Source: Streptomyces sp. NBC_00178 (lineage in GTDB: Bacteria > Actinomycetota > Actinomycetes > Streptomycetales > Streptomycetaceae). From it: a stretch of DNA of 64,000 bases. The position numbers and the translations under genes are program-made. This document shows positions 32,128-42,400 of this stretch, in pieces. Under the pieces are notes generated by a model. It saw only the letters and a list, made by a program, of their open reading frames with translations. It had not been told where the DNA came from and ran no database searches. Location: positions 124,001 to 188,000 of the forward strand of contig NZ_CP108143.1 in NCBI RefSeq assembly GCF_036206005.1, given 5' to 3'. Each line of letters starts with the position of its first letter. Positions within the stretch are counted from its first letter, which is position 1.

Positions 32128-33269
32128 GTAAAGCTCTACAAGACATCGAGGGTGCTCGGGAAGATGACGAGGCGCGCGAGCGCGTCGCGGCTCCCGGCAC
32201 GGCCCGAGCCCGCCGCTTCTCCGCGGGCCGGGGCATCCGCTCCGGTGCCCGGGCGGCGGCACGGCGTGCACGTCGAGCCGTACGGAGTCTCGGCACACCT
32301 GAGCCGTGGAAGCGCGGCCGCTGGGCGGCGGCGTCGGCACTGGTGCTCGGTCTGCTCATGCTGCTCCACGGGAAGATCACCGACCGGGGCGGCGCGGGCA
32401 GCTTCGTCGAGACGCTGCTGCCGTGGTCCGGCGTGTTCATCCCGGTGCTCCTCGTCCAGGCCCTGTGGCGCAGGTCGGCCGCGGCGACGACGGCGCTGGT
32501 GCTGCCGGCCGTGGCGTGGTCGAGCCTGTTCGGAGGGCTGCTCATCGACAAGTCGACCCCTGGCGGGGACCTGACGGTGGCCAGCCACAACGTCAGCGCC
32601 GAGAACCCCGACCCTGTGCGTACCGCCCGCGCCCTCATGGCGTCCGGGGCGGATCTGCTGGCGCTCGAGGAGCTGACCCCGCAGGCCACGATCGCGTACG
32701 GGAAGGAACTGGCCGGCACCTACCCGTACCGCACGACACAGGGCACGGTCGGCCTGTGGAGCAAGCTGCCCCTGTCGGCCTCCCGGCCGGTCGACGTCCT
32801 GCGGGGAAACGCCGGACCGCTCGCGGAGAGCCGGCGGGCGGAGGACCTTCCGGTGGACCCGCCCCGGGCCCTGCGCACGACGGTGGCCACCGACCGGGGG
32901 CCACTGGTGGTGTTCGTGACCCACCTGGGGTCGGTGCGGCTGATGCCCCGGCACGGCTTCTGGACGGACTCGCGGGACGTCGGCGCCGCAGCGCTCACCA
33001 GGGCCGTCGGCGCCGAGCGGAGCGAACGGGTGGTGGTGCTCGGCGACTTGAACGGGACCACCGACGACCGCGTGTTCGCCAGGCTCACCTCGCAGCTGCG
33101 CTCGGCGCAGGAAGAAGCGGGACACGGTTTCGGTCTCACCTGGCCGGCAGCGTTCCCGGTGGCGCGGATCGACCAGATCCTGGTCCGGGGTGTGGAGCCT
33201 CGCAGCTCGTGGGTACTGCCGGACACCGGCAGCGATCATCTTCCGGTGGCGGCCCGCCTCAGCTGGTGA
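32124..33269 (+). CDS. vanJ: VanJ-like membrane endonuclease/exonuclease/phosphatase-fold protein
   Basis: A 381-residue protein. A basic cytosolic head (residues 1-62) is followed by three hydrophobic helices (WAAASALVLGLLMLLHG; LPWSGVFIPVLLVQALW; ALVLPAVAWSSLFGGLL) and an outward EEP-fold domain with LTVASHNVSAENPDP, DLLALEELTP, VVVLGDLNGTTDD and TGSDHLPVAARL. The ends and order match S. coelicolor VanJ, which confers teicoplanin resistance without vanHAX by an unknown reaction, possibly on a lipid-pyrophosphate. ATG overlaps the vanS stop (ATGA), tying its expression to the sensor. Confidence 0.82.
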   Translation: MSKALQDIEGAREDDEARERVAAPGTARARRFSAGRGIRSGARAAARRARRAVRSLGTPEPWKRGRWAAASALVLGLLMLLHGKITDRGGAGSFVETLLPWSGVFIPVLLVQALWRRSAAATTALVLPAVAWSSLFGGLLIDKSTPGGDLTVASHNVSAENPDPVRTARALMASGADLLALEELTPQATIAYGKELAGTYPYRTTQGTVGLWSKLPLSASRPVDVLRGNAGPLAESRRAEDLPVDPPRALRTTVATDRGPLVVFVTHLGSVRLMPRHGFWTDSRDVGAAALTRAVGAERSERVVVLGDLNGTTDDRVFARLTSQLRSAQEEAGHGFGLTWPAAFPVARIDQILVRGVEPRSSWVLPDTGSDHLPVAARLSW

Positions 33270-33358
33270 CAGCGGCTGCGCCCGTATTCCAGAAGACCGG
33301 CCGGGCGGGCCGGCGCCGGTCTCCCGGGGCCGGCTCCCGTGGCGGGCCGGACCGCGCG

Positions 33359-34198
33359 CTACGGAGCCGTGAAGTACCGCGGGAACCGGGGACCCATCCA
33401 CGGCCTGCGGCCCCATGCGAAGACCCGCCCCCGGACCATGGCACCCACCGGGGAGCAGCGGCCGAGCGCCATCAGGAGGAAGGTGACCGGCTCGATGGAT
33501 ATCGTGCAGTCCGGTCGGTCCGGACGATGCCGGGATGCGGTCGCCGCGCCCTCGGTGAACGTCACGCCGAATCCTCCGCCACCCCACAACCGCACCGCAT
33601 AGCGCGCGTTCAGACCTGCGGTGGCCGCGGCGGCCGTCACGCGTGGCATGGCCTCGATCATGAAGGGAAGCGCCAGGGCGACCCGGTCCGGGGTCACTCC
33701 GTGCGGGCGCCCGAGGGCACGGGCGATGTCGTAGCCATGGCCCAGCATGTGCGTCAGCAGGTACGAGCCGAGGACCGCCCGGTTCATCGGGCCCATCGGC
33801 GTCATCAGCATCTCGCCCGCGGGGCGTCCGGCCACCGCGTCGACGTACGCATCGGCCTGCGTCACGATCATCGCGGCCAGCGGTTCCGCTCCCCGCTCGC
33901 CGAATGCGGCGAGCGCCTGCTCGTTCGCCGCGGCGATGCTCTGCGGAGTGCCGTCGCCGTGGTTGCGGGACAGCCCGGCTCCCACGTGCGCCATCAACTC
34001 GTTCGCCTGCGCCAGATGCGCGGCCGCCTCCCCCACCGTCCACTGTGAACCCGGCACCGGAGCGCCCGTGTCGGGGGCGCCGCGCAACAGCTCCGCGATC
34101 TCCTCGGCCGTGGCGCGCAGCGCGTCGGCGAGCCCGACGGGCAGGACCCCTGTGCGCACCGCCGGGATGTGCCGCCCCTGATCCGCCGTTGCGCTCAT
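33359..34198 (-). CDS. maleylpyruvate-isomerase-like (MDMPI) protein with SCP2-like tail
   Basis: A 279-residue protein. The first 170 residues form a DinB-like helical bundle with WTVGEAAAHLAQANELMAHV and the late LLTHMLGHGYDIARAL, supplying the His ligands of mycothiol-dependent maleylpyruvate isomerases (TIGR03083 group). The C-terminal 90 residues (YAVRLWGGGGFGVTFTEG, CTISIEPVTFLLMALGRC) look like an SCP2-type sterol carrier fold. Probably a mycothiol S-transferase of unknown substrate. It converges on vanJ. Confidence 0.82.
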   Translation of the reverse strand: MSATADQGRHIPAVRTGVLPVGLADALRATAEEIAELLRGAPDTGAPVPGSQWTVGEAAAHLAQANELMAHVGAGLSRNHGDGTPQSIAAANEQALAAFGERGAEPLAAMIVTQADAYVDAVAGRPAGEMLMTPMGPMNRAVLGSYLLTHMLGHGYDIARALGRPHGVTPDRVALALPFMIEAMPRVTAAAATAGLNARYAVRLWGGGGFGVTFTEGAATASRHRPDRPDCTISIEPVTFLLMALGRCSPVGAMVRGRVFAWGRRPWMGPRFPRYFTAP

Positions 34199-34385
34199 GT
34201 CGCCGTCGCTCCCCGATACCGCCGTACCCGCCAACCGAGCCTCTTGCCCGCGCGTACACAAGAGCAGCCCGGACACCTTCTCGGCAAGGGGCGGTCGCAT
34301 GCGTCCCGCACGTCCCGTCCGAGCCCGGCAGGAGTCGAGGGGCGTTGTCTCGGCCGATTCAGGGCCGGGAAGACGCCGATGGCGG

Positions 34386-34727
34386 TCAGGCGGCAGCGGC
34401 GTCGGAGCCCAGCGTGGAGCGCAGACGCGCAAGGCCGGGGGTGGGAGCGATCTCCTCGGTCAGGACCAGCAGGCCCAGGGGCTGGCGTGCCAGGTTCCTC
34501 ACCGACGTCTCCCGGCGCGGATCGGCTTGCTGTTCGAGGAGCAGGTGCAGACCCGCGACATCCATGAAGAGCGTGTCGTGCAGGTCCCAGATCACCGCGG
34601 TCACGCCGGGCGGCAGAGCGGCAGCGGCGGCCCGGAGCGAGGGCAGAGTGTCGTAGTCGATCTCGCCGTGAGGAGTGATCCGGGCGGTCGAACCGGCGAT
34701 CCTGGTGGTGGTGTTCATGGCGGGCAT
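34386..34727 (-). CDS. STAS-domain anti-sigma-factor antagonist
   Basis: About 113 residues, one STAS domain: RIAGSTARITPHGEIDYDTLPSLRAAAAALP, then VIWDLHDTLFMDVAGLHLLLEQ. The usual phosphorylated Ser before the helix (D-S-x-G) is replaced here: LFMDVAGLHL has Asp-Val-Ala. That suggests a non-phosphorylated or phosphomimetic variant. Starts at 34727 or 34718 are both possible next to GGAAGGGGG. It would bind an anti-sigma kinase. No sigma or RsbW gene is adjacent. Confidence 0.8.
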   Translation of the reverse strand: MPAMNTTTRIAGSTARITPHGEIDYDTLPSLRAAAAALPPGVTAVIWDLHDTLFMDVAGLHLLLEQQADPRRETSVRNLARQPLGLLVLTEEIAPTPGLARLRSTLGSDAAAA

Positions 34728-35029
34728 GCCCCCTTCCGGGGGTGGTGAGCCCAAAGGCGAGGCGCCCCGAGGGCGGCCGACGATGGCGGGAGCTGGATGC
34801 CCGTGGTGGGGGCAACGCCCAGAACCCAAAGTCCGGCACCTGGAGTGCCGGACGGTCTCGTGTCCGTTCATCGTTGCACAGCGGCAACCGTTCGCGCCAT
34901 GCCCCGAGGGTGGCATCGACACCGTGCCTGGCAGAGCGGGTGAAGCCCCGGAGTGGGCACGGGAGCCGTCAGCCGGCCTAGGTCATGACGTCGTGGCGCC
35001 TGTGACAGTGCCTCGCCAGGTGTACGGTG
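34728..35029. other. leader region of the STAS gene
   Basis: No gene. A perfect 9-bp hairpin, GTCCGGCAC-CTGGA-GTGCCGGAC, spans 34831-34853 upstream of the STAS gene and could lie in its 5' leader. The right end adjoins the duplicated segment starting at 35030. Confidence 0.4.
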
Positions 35030-35868
35030 CGGGGCTCCCCGGGTGGTGTGCGACACCCACCACCCTCAGGGAGCACGGCCCGGCAGGCAGGTCCGGGCCG
35101 GTCCAGGTGCTCCGGCCGGTCCGCATGCCCCGGCCGGTTCAGGTTCCGCCAGCCGGTTCGGTGCTCCGGCCGGTTCCGGTTCCGCCGGCCGGTTGGGTGC
35201 TCCGGTCGGTTCAGGCCTGCCGGATCGCGGAGATGTCGAAGGTGAGCTTGATCTTGTCACTGATCAGCACACCCCCACCCTCCAGCGCCGCGTTGTAGGT
35301 CAGACCCCAGTCACTACGGTTGACCGTCGCCGAACCATCGAAACCGACCCGCACATTACCCATCGGGTCCACAACCTCACCGTTCAGCGTCAGCTCCAAC
35401 GACACCGGACGACTCACACCCTTGATCGTCAGCTCACCATCCATCCGGAACGTGTCCTCATCCACCCGCTCCGCACCCGTACTCCGAAAGACCATCTCCG
35501 GAAACTCCTCCACCGCGAAGAAATCACCGTTCAACAGGTGCTCATCACGACCGGCCAGCGCCGTATCGATACTCGCAACCTTGATCACGACCTCCGCCGT
35601 CGACGCCGACGGCTCCGAACCATCCAGACGCAGCCGACCGTCATACTCCGTGAAACGCCCACGCATCGTCGTGACCTTCGCATACTTCAACGAAAACCCG
35701 ATCTCACTGTGCGTCGAATCGATCACGTAGTCACCCGTCAGATGCGACAGACCCGAACCCGACACACCAGCAGAAACACCAGCCACGACAGGAGCGACAA
35801 CAGCAGCACTCCTACGGTTGAACAGACCCATGACGTACTCCTTCAAAGGGATGACGATTGCTGCACTT
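35030..35868. repeat. left copy of a long direct repeat bracketing about 28 kb
   Basis: This segment (yceI-type gene, its downstream DNA and its ribosome-binding region) recurs in the same orientation at 63143-64000. Over the 621-base gene I count two differences. The downstream part shares a hairpin-like GGTGGTGT-GCG-ACACCCACC and a run of CCGGCCGGTT-containing units. The unit run is 16 bases longer in the right copy. Identity begins abruptly at CGGGGCTCCCC in both copies. Confidence 0.9.
35211..35831 (-). CDS. YceI-family lipocalin-like protein, copy 1
   Basis: A 206-residue YceI protein. The domain begins GDYVIDSTHSEIGFSLKYAKVTTMRGRFTEYDG and ends ALEGGGVLISDKIKLTFDISAI, a beta-barrel that binds isoprenoid-like lipids in relatives. 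The N-terminal 25 residues (MGLFNRRSAAVVAPVVAGVS) are basic then hydrophobic but too short and Gly/Ser-rich for a sure signal peptide. GAAGGAG lies 7 bases before the ATG. Codon use is rich in GGT, CGT and GAT, unlike neighbours and more like highly expressed genes. A near-identical copy lies at 63340-63960. Confidence 0.88.
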   Translation of the reverse strand: MGLFNRRSAAVVAPVVAGVSAGVSGSGLSHLTGDYVIDSTHSEIGFSLKYAKVTTMRGRFTEYDGRLRLDGSEPSASTAEVVIKVASIDTALAGRDEHLLNGDFFAVEEFPEMVFRSTGAERVDEDTFRMDGELTIKGVSRPVSLELTLNGEVVDPMGNVRVGFDGSATVNRSDWGLTYNAALEGGGVLISDKIKLTFDISAIRQA

Positions 35869-36078
35869 GTCAACCTTTGCCCCCTTTGCGCCATTCCCCA
35901 GGACGTCGACGACGAGCGTGATGGCCGTCACCACCCTCCTCCCCCTTACGGCGGCCTCTCGGTTCCTCCGAGGCGGCACAACTCCCCCTCTCCCCGATCG
36001 CCTGCCACCGCGCGCGGCACAGGCAGGCGATCACTGCGGCGATCTCGGGGTAGCCGCTGCTGGAGGAGGTTCACAACC

Positions 36079-36306
36079 ATGAGTGCAGCAAGCAAGAAGA
36101 AGTCCCGGTCCAGGGTGTACCTGTCGCTCGCCACCACCGCTTTCGGTGCACTGGGCGTCGTGAAGCAAGCCAAGATCGCCCGGGAGGAGAACGACACCCT
36201 GCGGCTGGTGGACGCCGCGGTGTCGACCGCCAAGGTCGTCACCGGTCTGGCGATTCTCTATCGCGAGCTCAAGCGTCTCGGTGACGACGACGTCCTGCTG
36301 GGCTGA
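36079..36306 (+). CDS. small hypothetical protein, 75 aa
   Basis: The ATG (MSAASKKKSRSRVYLSLATT) is preceded by GGAGGAGG at 10 bases. A basic start is followed by a moderately hydrophobic segment (VYLSLATTAFGALGVV), a charged stretch (REENDTLRLVDAA) and a second hydrophobic one (VVTGLAILYREL). It may be a small membrane-associated protein. Family not recognised. Confidence 0.65.
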   Translation: MSAASKKKSRSRVYLSLATTAFGALGVVKQAKIAREENDTLRLVDAAVSTAKVVTGLAILYRELKRLGDDDVLLG

Positions 36307-36530
36307 AGGCGTCCCGGGCACACGAGCGGATCAGGAACCGGCGTAGAGCCCCCGGCTGCCCCCGGGCGGACCGTATCGCGCGGTCGCCCGGGGGCACCCG
36401 GTGGCACCGGGCCGGGGGGACGCCCCGGAGCGCCGGCCCTCGTCGTGAGCCCCCACAGCCACGGCTTCCGCCCCTCGCCCCCTCCGCTTCTCGAACGCTT
36501 GAGTCCCAGGGCCCGACTACCGGCACTCGG

Positions 36531-36600
36531 CCGGAGCCGGAGCCGGAGACCCGGTCGAGCCCGTCGAGCCCGTCGAGCCCGTCGAGCCCGTCGAGCCGGC
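36531..36600. repeat. short tandem repeats just past the SBP stop
   Basis: GGAGCC units (36531-36549) are followed by about five copies of the 9-base unit CGAGCCCGT (about 36555-36598). They end immediately before the stop of the frameshifted solute-binding-protein gene. Probably neutral slippage products; they also read as a Gly-Ser-Thr repeat on the minus strand but outside the gene. Confidence 0.7.
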
Positions 36601-36604
36601 AACG

Positions 36605-38191
36605 CTACGAGAACTTACTGATCTCCCAGAAGCGGAAGACGGTCGAAGCGTCCAGAGTCCATTCCAGGCCGGACACGTCGTCACTCGCCACCGCGTACTG
36701 CTTGCCCTGCCACAGCGGCAGGATCGGCAGCTCCTCCGCCACCTTGTCCTGGAGCTCGCCGAAGGCCTCCTGAGTCGTACCCCGGTCGGCCTGGGCAGCG
36801 GTACCGGGGATGATCCGGCTCGCGATGTCCCCACTCGCGTAGCCGTTCTGCAGGACGTTGTCCTTGCCGAAGAACGGCTGGGTGAAGTTGTCCGGATCGG
36901 GGTAGTCCGGAACCCAGCCCTTCACGTAGACGCCGAGTTCACCGGCCTCGATCCGCTTCTCGTACTGCTCGAAGGGCAGGGACTCGACCTTCGCGTCGAA
37001 CAGACCGCTCTCGTTGAGCTGCTGCGCGATCGCGCCCAGTTCGTTGTCCGTGGCGGGGCCGTAACGACTCGGCGTGGACCACAGCGTGAGCTTCACCTTC
37101 CCGGTGATACCCGCGCCACGCAGCACCTGCTCCGCCTTGGCCGGCTGCGGGCTCCCCCCGTACGTGTCGAAGAACGCGGTGTTGTGGGCCGTGATTCCGG
37201 CCGGGACGATCGAGTACAGCGGGGTGGCGGTGGAGTGGTAGACCTCGCTGACGAGCGCGTCGCGATTCACCAGGTACGCGATGGCCTTGCGCACCGGAAG
37301 CCTGCCGGCCACCGGGTGGTTCAGGTTGAACACCAGGTGGTGCACCTCGGCGCTCGAGCCCTCGACGATGTGGATGCCGTTGTGGGACGCAGCGCTCGAT
37401 TCCTCCAGTTGCTCGATGTCCTGCGCCGCCAGCCCGCGGTAGGCGACGTCCACCTTCCCCTTCTGCAGCGCGGACACCAGACCCGCCTGGTCACCCCGGA
37501 AGAAGTCGAGGGTGATGCCCGAGTTCTTCGCCCGCGCCGTGCCGCGGTAGTCGGAGTTGACGGAGAACACGGCTTTCGACTTGTCGAAGGACTTCAGCTC
37601 GTACGGGCCGGATCCCACCGCCTTGCCGTCCTTGCGCAGTGCGTCCGCCGGATACTCGCTGTGGTCCACGATGGACCCGGCACCCGACGCGATCTTGCTG
37701 GGGAAGGTGGCGTCGGGGGCCTTGAGCCGGAAGACGACCGTCTGAGGATCCGGAGCCGTGATGTTCTCGATGGCGGTGAGCAGCGGCACGGGCCCCGAGG
37801 GGTCGTTGATCCTGATCGCCCGCTCGAAGGAGTACTTGACGTCCTCGGATGAGGCTGTTGCCGTTGCTGAAGGTCAGGCCGTCGCGGAGCGTGCACCGGT
37901 ACACCGTGTTGCCGCTCTCGAACACGCAGGACTTCGCCGCCTCCGGCTCGGGCGTCGAGCCCCCTCGCGGGAAATGAGCAGCGACTGGAAGACATTGTTG
38001 AAGAGCAGCCACGAACCGGGGTCGTAACCCGAGGCCGGATCCACCGCCAGGACCTCGTCCGACATTCCCACGACGACGGAGTCACCATGTCCGGCCGCGT
38101 CGCCGTCGCCCTGGAAGCCGCAGCCGCCCAGCAGGACCACCGCAAGACCCGCCCCGACGGGGGCCTTCGCTCCCCATTTACGCACGTTCAC
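36605..38191 (-). pseudogene. ABC-transporter solute-binding lipoprotein (SBP_bac_5) with two frameshifts
   Basis: Three frames join into one peptide/nickel-type binding protein of about 525 residues. Frame one gives the signal and lipobox (MNVRKWGAKAPVGAGLAVVL, LLGGCGF) and the first domain to LLISR. Frame two gives GGSTPEPEAAKSCVFESGNT to GNSL. Frame three gives SEDVKYSFERAIRINDPSG to the end (WEISKFS). The breaks are near 37960 (a G-run) and 37848. No permease or ATPase genes are adjacent. Two independent indels argue for a decayed gene, though sequencing error at the G-run is possible for the first. Confidence 0.8.
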
Positions 38192-38281
38192 AGAACTGCC
38201 TCTTGCTTTCCGACCGGTCGTTCGAGGGCGTGGCCCCTCGTGACCTCAGCCCGCAGGCCCCCTCAGACACACAGAGGCCCG

Positions 38282-38317
38282 TTACTCGACTCGACAAACA
38301 TTTACTTGACTCGGCAA
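38282..38317. promoter_or_regulatory. 16-base direct repeat, 20-base period, upstream of the SBP gene
   Basis: TTACTCGACTCGACAA (38282-38297) and TTACTTGACTCGGCAA (38302-38317) are direct repeats spaced by about two helical turns, 90-125 bases before the SBP start on the minus strand. Such spacing is typical of sites for regulators that bind as tandem dimers or monomers on one DNA face. Confidence 0.55.
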
Positions 38318-38980
38318 GCATAACGTCGGAGCGGCCACCCCCGCGCCACACACTCGAACCACCGGGAAGCACGCCTGTGCGCCTGGACACCCGGGTGCCC
38401 GGTAATGGCCTACACAGCAAGGGAGTTGGAGCCCAGCCGAATCGATCCGGAACTCGACAGCACGGCGAGTCGCACCTCACCTCGACGTGCAGACGTCACC
38501 GAGGTCCGACCCGGACCGGACGCCCGACAGCAGTCACGCGCTCACCCTGCCCAGCAGTGCACACGCACGCCGCCGTCGGCGGCAGCGCCAGCCATGAGCA
38601 CGCCGCCTGAACTTCCCACCCGCCCCGCACCGTGCCCCTTTCAAGGCACGCAGCCGAACAAGCACGACACGCAGTCATGCCAGGCGGGCGCCGGGACTGG
38701 AGACCACGGGCGACCTCGACACCGCTCTCCGCGGGGGCCGAAGTCGCCTGATATCGCGCACGCGAGTAACGACACCCGAATGGCCCGAACAAAGAGAAGC
38801 GGAATATGTGATTCCATTTCTGGTTGTCACCGGAGCCTCGGCTGACGCCCGATCAGTCCCGTCCCACAATGATATGTATAGCCATTGCGTGCTTAATGGA
38901 CTGATGCCGGACAGGCGAGAGAGACGCCGGCCTTCCGCCGCCGGAAATCCACCGACCGGGCCATGTGGCGTGGGTCACTG

Positions 38981-39021
38981 TTGACCATCCAATCGACACC
39001 CAATTAATATCAGCGGATATT
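38981..39021 (+). promoter_or_regulatory. candidate NRPS promoter with an overlapping palindromic operator
   Basis: TTGACC (38981-38986), 17-18 bases, then TTAATAT (39004-39010) make a good vegetative-type promoter reading towards the NRPS. A perfect palindrome, AATATC-AGCG-GATATT (39006-39021), overlaps the -10 and the expected start. If used, the message would have a leader of about 415 bases before the GTG at 39432. Confidence 0.5.
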
Positions 39022-39431
39022 GCCCACCCCCGTCGGGCGACCGAAAAGCAGACGTGCCATCGGCCGCTCCCCCCATCGCGCACAACTGGCACAAAGCAAT
39101 GGAGTCCCGGTACGAGATGGCGGCACCCAGGAGCGCTGTTCGGCTTACCGAACGAAGCCGTGAGCACGTAAGTCCTGTACCGACGGCCGACCTGCCGCAC
39201 TCACCGAAAACCGTCAGACAGAATGCGTCGATCAGGTCCCACCATCACCCCCGCCTTTTAATACAGCCGATACAGCACGCGCCGTGAGTCCCTGACAGCA
39301 AATTCCAGGGCCCTGATGAATCGTTCGAAATAGCACACACCACGCATGCCTCCACGCGTTTTCGGGAGTGCCGGATTCCCCGATACGCAGGGCGGATTTC
39401 CGTCGTGTCCTTTTCTACTGAGGGGTAATCC

Positions 39432-42400
39432 GTGCCTTCCCCCCGCATCACCGCCGCCCACCACCGCGGCACCGAGGCATTACCCGCACCCCTTTCGCTG
39501 TCGCAGGAGCGCCTTTGGGTCACGGCGCGCATGGACGGAGCCGCAGGCGCCGCCTACAACGAACCGATGCCCTTCGACATCCGGGGGCCGCTGGATCGCG
39601 ATCTGCTCCTCCGCGCACTGCACCTGCTGGCGGCTCGGCACGAAGCCCTGCGGACCCGCCTGGTGCCCTCCGGCGGTTCGGCGCTTCAGATCGTGGATCC
39701 GCCGGACACCGGCTTTCCCGTGGCCTTCGAGGACCTGACAGGGCTGCCGGACGCGGCCGAACAGTTCGCGCGCATACGGCTGGAGGTGGAGGGAAGGCCC
39801 TTCCGCCTGGGCGAGGAGCCCATGGTGCGAGGCTGCCTGGTGGCACTCGAACCCGACCACCACGTACTACTTCTGACAGCACATCACATCGTCTTCGACG
39901 GCTGGTCCCGGACCTTGCTGCTGCGCGAGCTGGGGCTCGTCTACACCGCACTCCGGCACGGGCACGACGCGTCACTGCCGGAACTGACATGGCAGTACGG
40001 CGACTACACCCGCTGGCAGTGGGACTGGATGTCCGGTGAGGAACCCACCGCACACGCCGACTACTGGGTCTCCACGCTGACCGGCGCTCCCGCTGTGCTC
40101 TCCCTTCCCACGGACCGGCCCCGGCCACCCGAGCAGGCCTTCGAGGGCGACCGGGTACCCGTGATCGTGGAGGAGGACCTGACGCGAGCCCTCCGCGCAC
40201 TCGCCGCAGACAACGGCGTCTCCCTGTACGCGACCGTCCTGACCGGCTGGACGCTGTTGTTGTCGCTCCTCTCCGGGCAGGACGACATCGTTGTCGGCGC
40301 GCCGACGTCGAACCGGCGCCGCGGGGACGTCGAGGGCCTGATCGGCTTCTTCGTCAACACACTCGCCCTGCGGACGGAACTGTCCGGCTCGCCCAGCGTG
40401 AGTGACGTCCTGGCGCAGGTGAACCAGCGGATCCGCGACGCGCTCACGCACGTCGACCTGCCCTTCGAGCGCGTCGTGGAGCTGGTCAACCCACCGCGGA
40501 GCCCTGCGTACACGGCGCTGTTCCAGGTCATGTTCGCATGGGTCCCCTCCATGCGGGGGGAACTGGAACTCCATGATCTCGAAGTGGAGTTGCGCGAGGA
40601 TGCCACGCACGTCCCCGCGAAGTTCGACATGGTCCTCGCGCTGGCGGACGAGGGTGCGTCCCTCGCGGGCGAGATCGACTACGCGGTGGCTCTCCTCGAC
40701 CGCGCCACCGTCGAGCGGTACATACGCCAGTTCCTCCGCGTGCTGCGCCTGATGACCGAGCGTCCCGAGGCCGGGATCGCCGACCTGACGCTGCTGGACG
40801 AGGACGAGCAACGCGAACTCCTCGCCACCTTCAGTACCGGGCCACTCGCCGCGTCCGGCGCGTCGGCGCCGGCGGGTCTCCTGGAGCGTTTCGCGGCACA
40901 CGTACGCGAACGCCCGCAGCAGCTCGCGATGGTCGCGGGAGACGTGGAGGTCGACTACGCCACGCTGGACCGCCGTTCGAGCCGGCTCGCCCAGGCACTG
41001 ATCGCCCGCGGTGCCGGGCCGGACCGCGTGGTGGGCCTGCACGCCGGGCGTACGGCCGGGCTCGTCGTCGGCGTGCTCGGCATCCTGAAGGCGGGGGCCG
41101 CCTATCTTCCCCTCGACCCCGGGCAGCCGCCGGAGCGGCTCACGTCCATGGTGAGCGACGCCGCACCGGTACTCGTACTGACCGACCAGGAGGTCGCCAC
41201 GGGCGACGACCGTCACCTGTGGAAGGACCTTGCCGAGACGGAGGCCGAGGGTGCGCTCGACGAACCGCCGGTGACCGATGCGGACCCCGCCCGGCTCGCC
41301 TACGTCATCTACACCTCGGGATCGACCGGTCGTCCCAAGGGCGTGGCGGTGACGCACGGCAGTGTCGTCAACCTCTTCGACCACTGGCATGAGCTCATGG
41401 GAAGCGCCCCGGGCGAGGCGTCCTCCGCGTGGTCGAGCATCGGCTTCGACGCGTCGGTGCACGAAATCCTCGTGCCGCTGACCACCGGGGCGGTGCTGCA
41501 CATGGTTCCGGACGATATCCGGGGCGATCCCGGAGCCCTGATGGACTGGCTTCGCGACCACACGGTGACCCAGGCGTTCCTGCCGCCGTCCTACGTCCTG
41601 TGGATCGACGAGGATCCGGCCGAACGACTGGCCGGGCTGAGTCTGCGTCAGCTTCTGACCGGGGTGGAGTCCCTGCCCGAGCGCGCCCTGCACCGCATGC
41701 GCGAGCTGCTGCCGGGCCTGCGTATCTGCTTCGGATACGGTCCGACCGAGGCGACGCTGTATTCCACCGCCTACACCGACCCGCGTCCGTACGACCGGTC
41801 GTGTCCCATCGGGCGGCCGCTGCGGGGCACGCGCCTGTACATCCTCGATACGCGCATGCGCCCCGTGCCGGTCGGGGTGGCCGGCGAGGTCTACATCGGC
41901 GGAGCGAGCCTGGCCCGCGGATACCTGAACCGGCCCGACCTCACCGACGAGCGTTTCGGACCCGACCCCTTCGTGCCCGGCGAACGCGTCTACCGCACCG
42001 GCGATCTGGCTCGCTGGCTGCCCGACGGGAACGCCGAGTACGCCGGGCGCGGCGACGACCAGCTCAAGCTGCGGGGCTTCCGCATCGAGCCGGGCGAGAT
42101 CGAGGCGGCGCTGCTGGCGGTTCCCGGCGTGCGGGAGGCCGTCGTCATGGCCGATCGGGACACCCCGGTCGGCCCCCGCCTGGTCGCCGGAGTGGGCTGT
42201 GACCTCGATACCACGCGGACGGCGTACGAGTGGCGCGCGACCCTCCGGGACCGGCTGCCGGACTACATGATCCCCGTCGTGGTGGCCGAGTTCATGCGTC
42301 TGCCGCTCAACCGCAGCGGGAAGGTGGACCGGACCGAGGTGCTGGCCGCCGTCGCACGGACCCACTCGGGGCGGGTCAACACGCTCGCGCCCCGCGACGA

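Larger units (their letters stand above)
38192..39431. promoter_or_regulatory. 1.2-kb non-coding region between the SBP pseudogene and the NRPS gene
   Basis: Less GC-rich than its surroundings and without a believable gene on either strand. It contains the SBP-side direct repeat (38282-38317), a small inverted repeat CCATT...AATGG (38883-38900) and the candidate NRPS promoter/operator at 38981-39021. GAGGGG just before the GTG at 39432 is the NRPS ribosome-binding site. Confidence 0.55.

Noticed and set aside
30318..34198. A full vancomycin-resistance cluster
   Set aside because: vanR, vanS and vanJ are clear, but no VanH dehydrogenase, VanA ligase, VanX dipeptidase or VanK FemX-type gene is present in the window.
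38405..38845. Possible 146-aa gene in the region before the NRPS
   Set aside because: Composition is typical of random GC-rich sequence and there is no ribosome-binding site; codon-position bias is absent.
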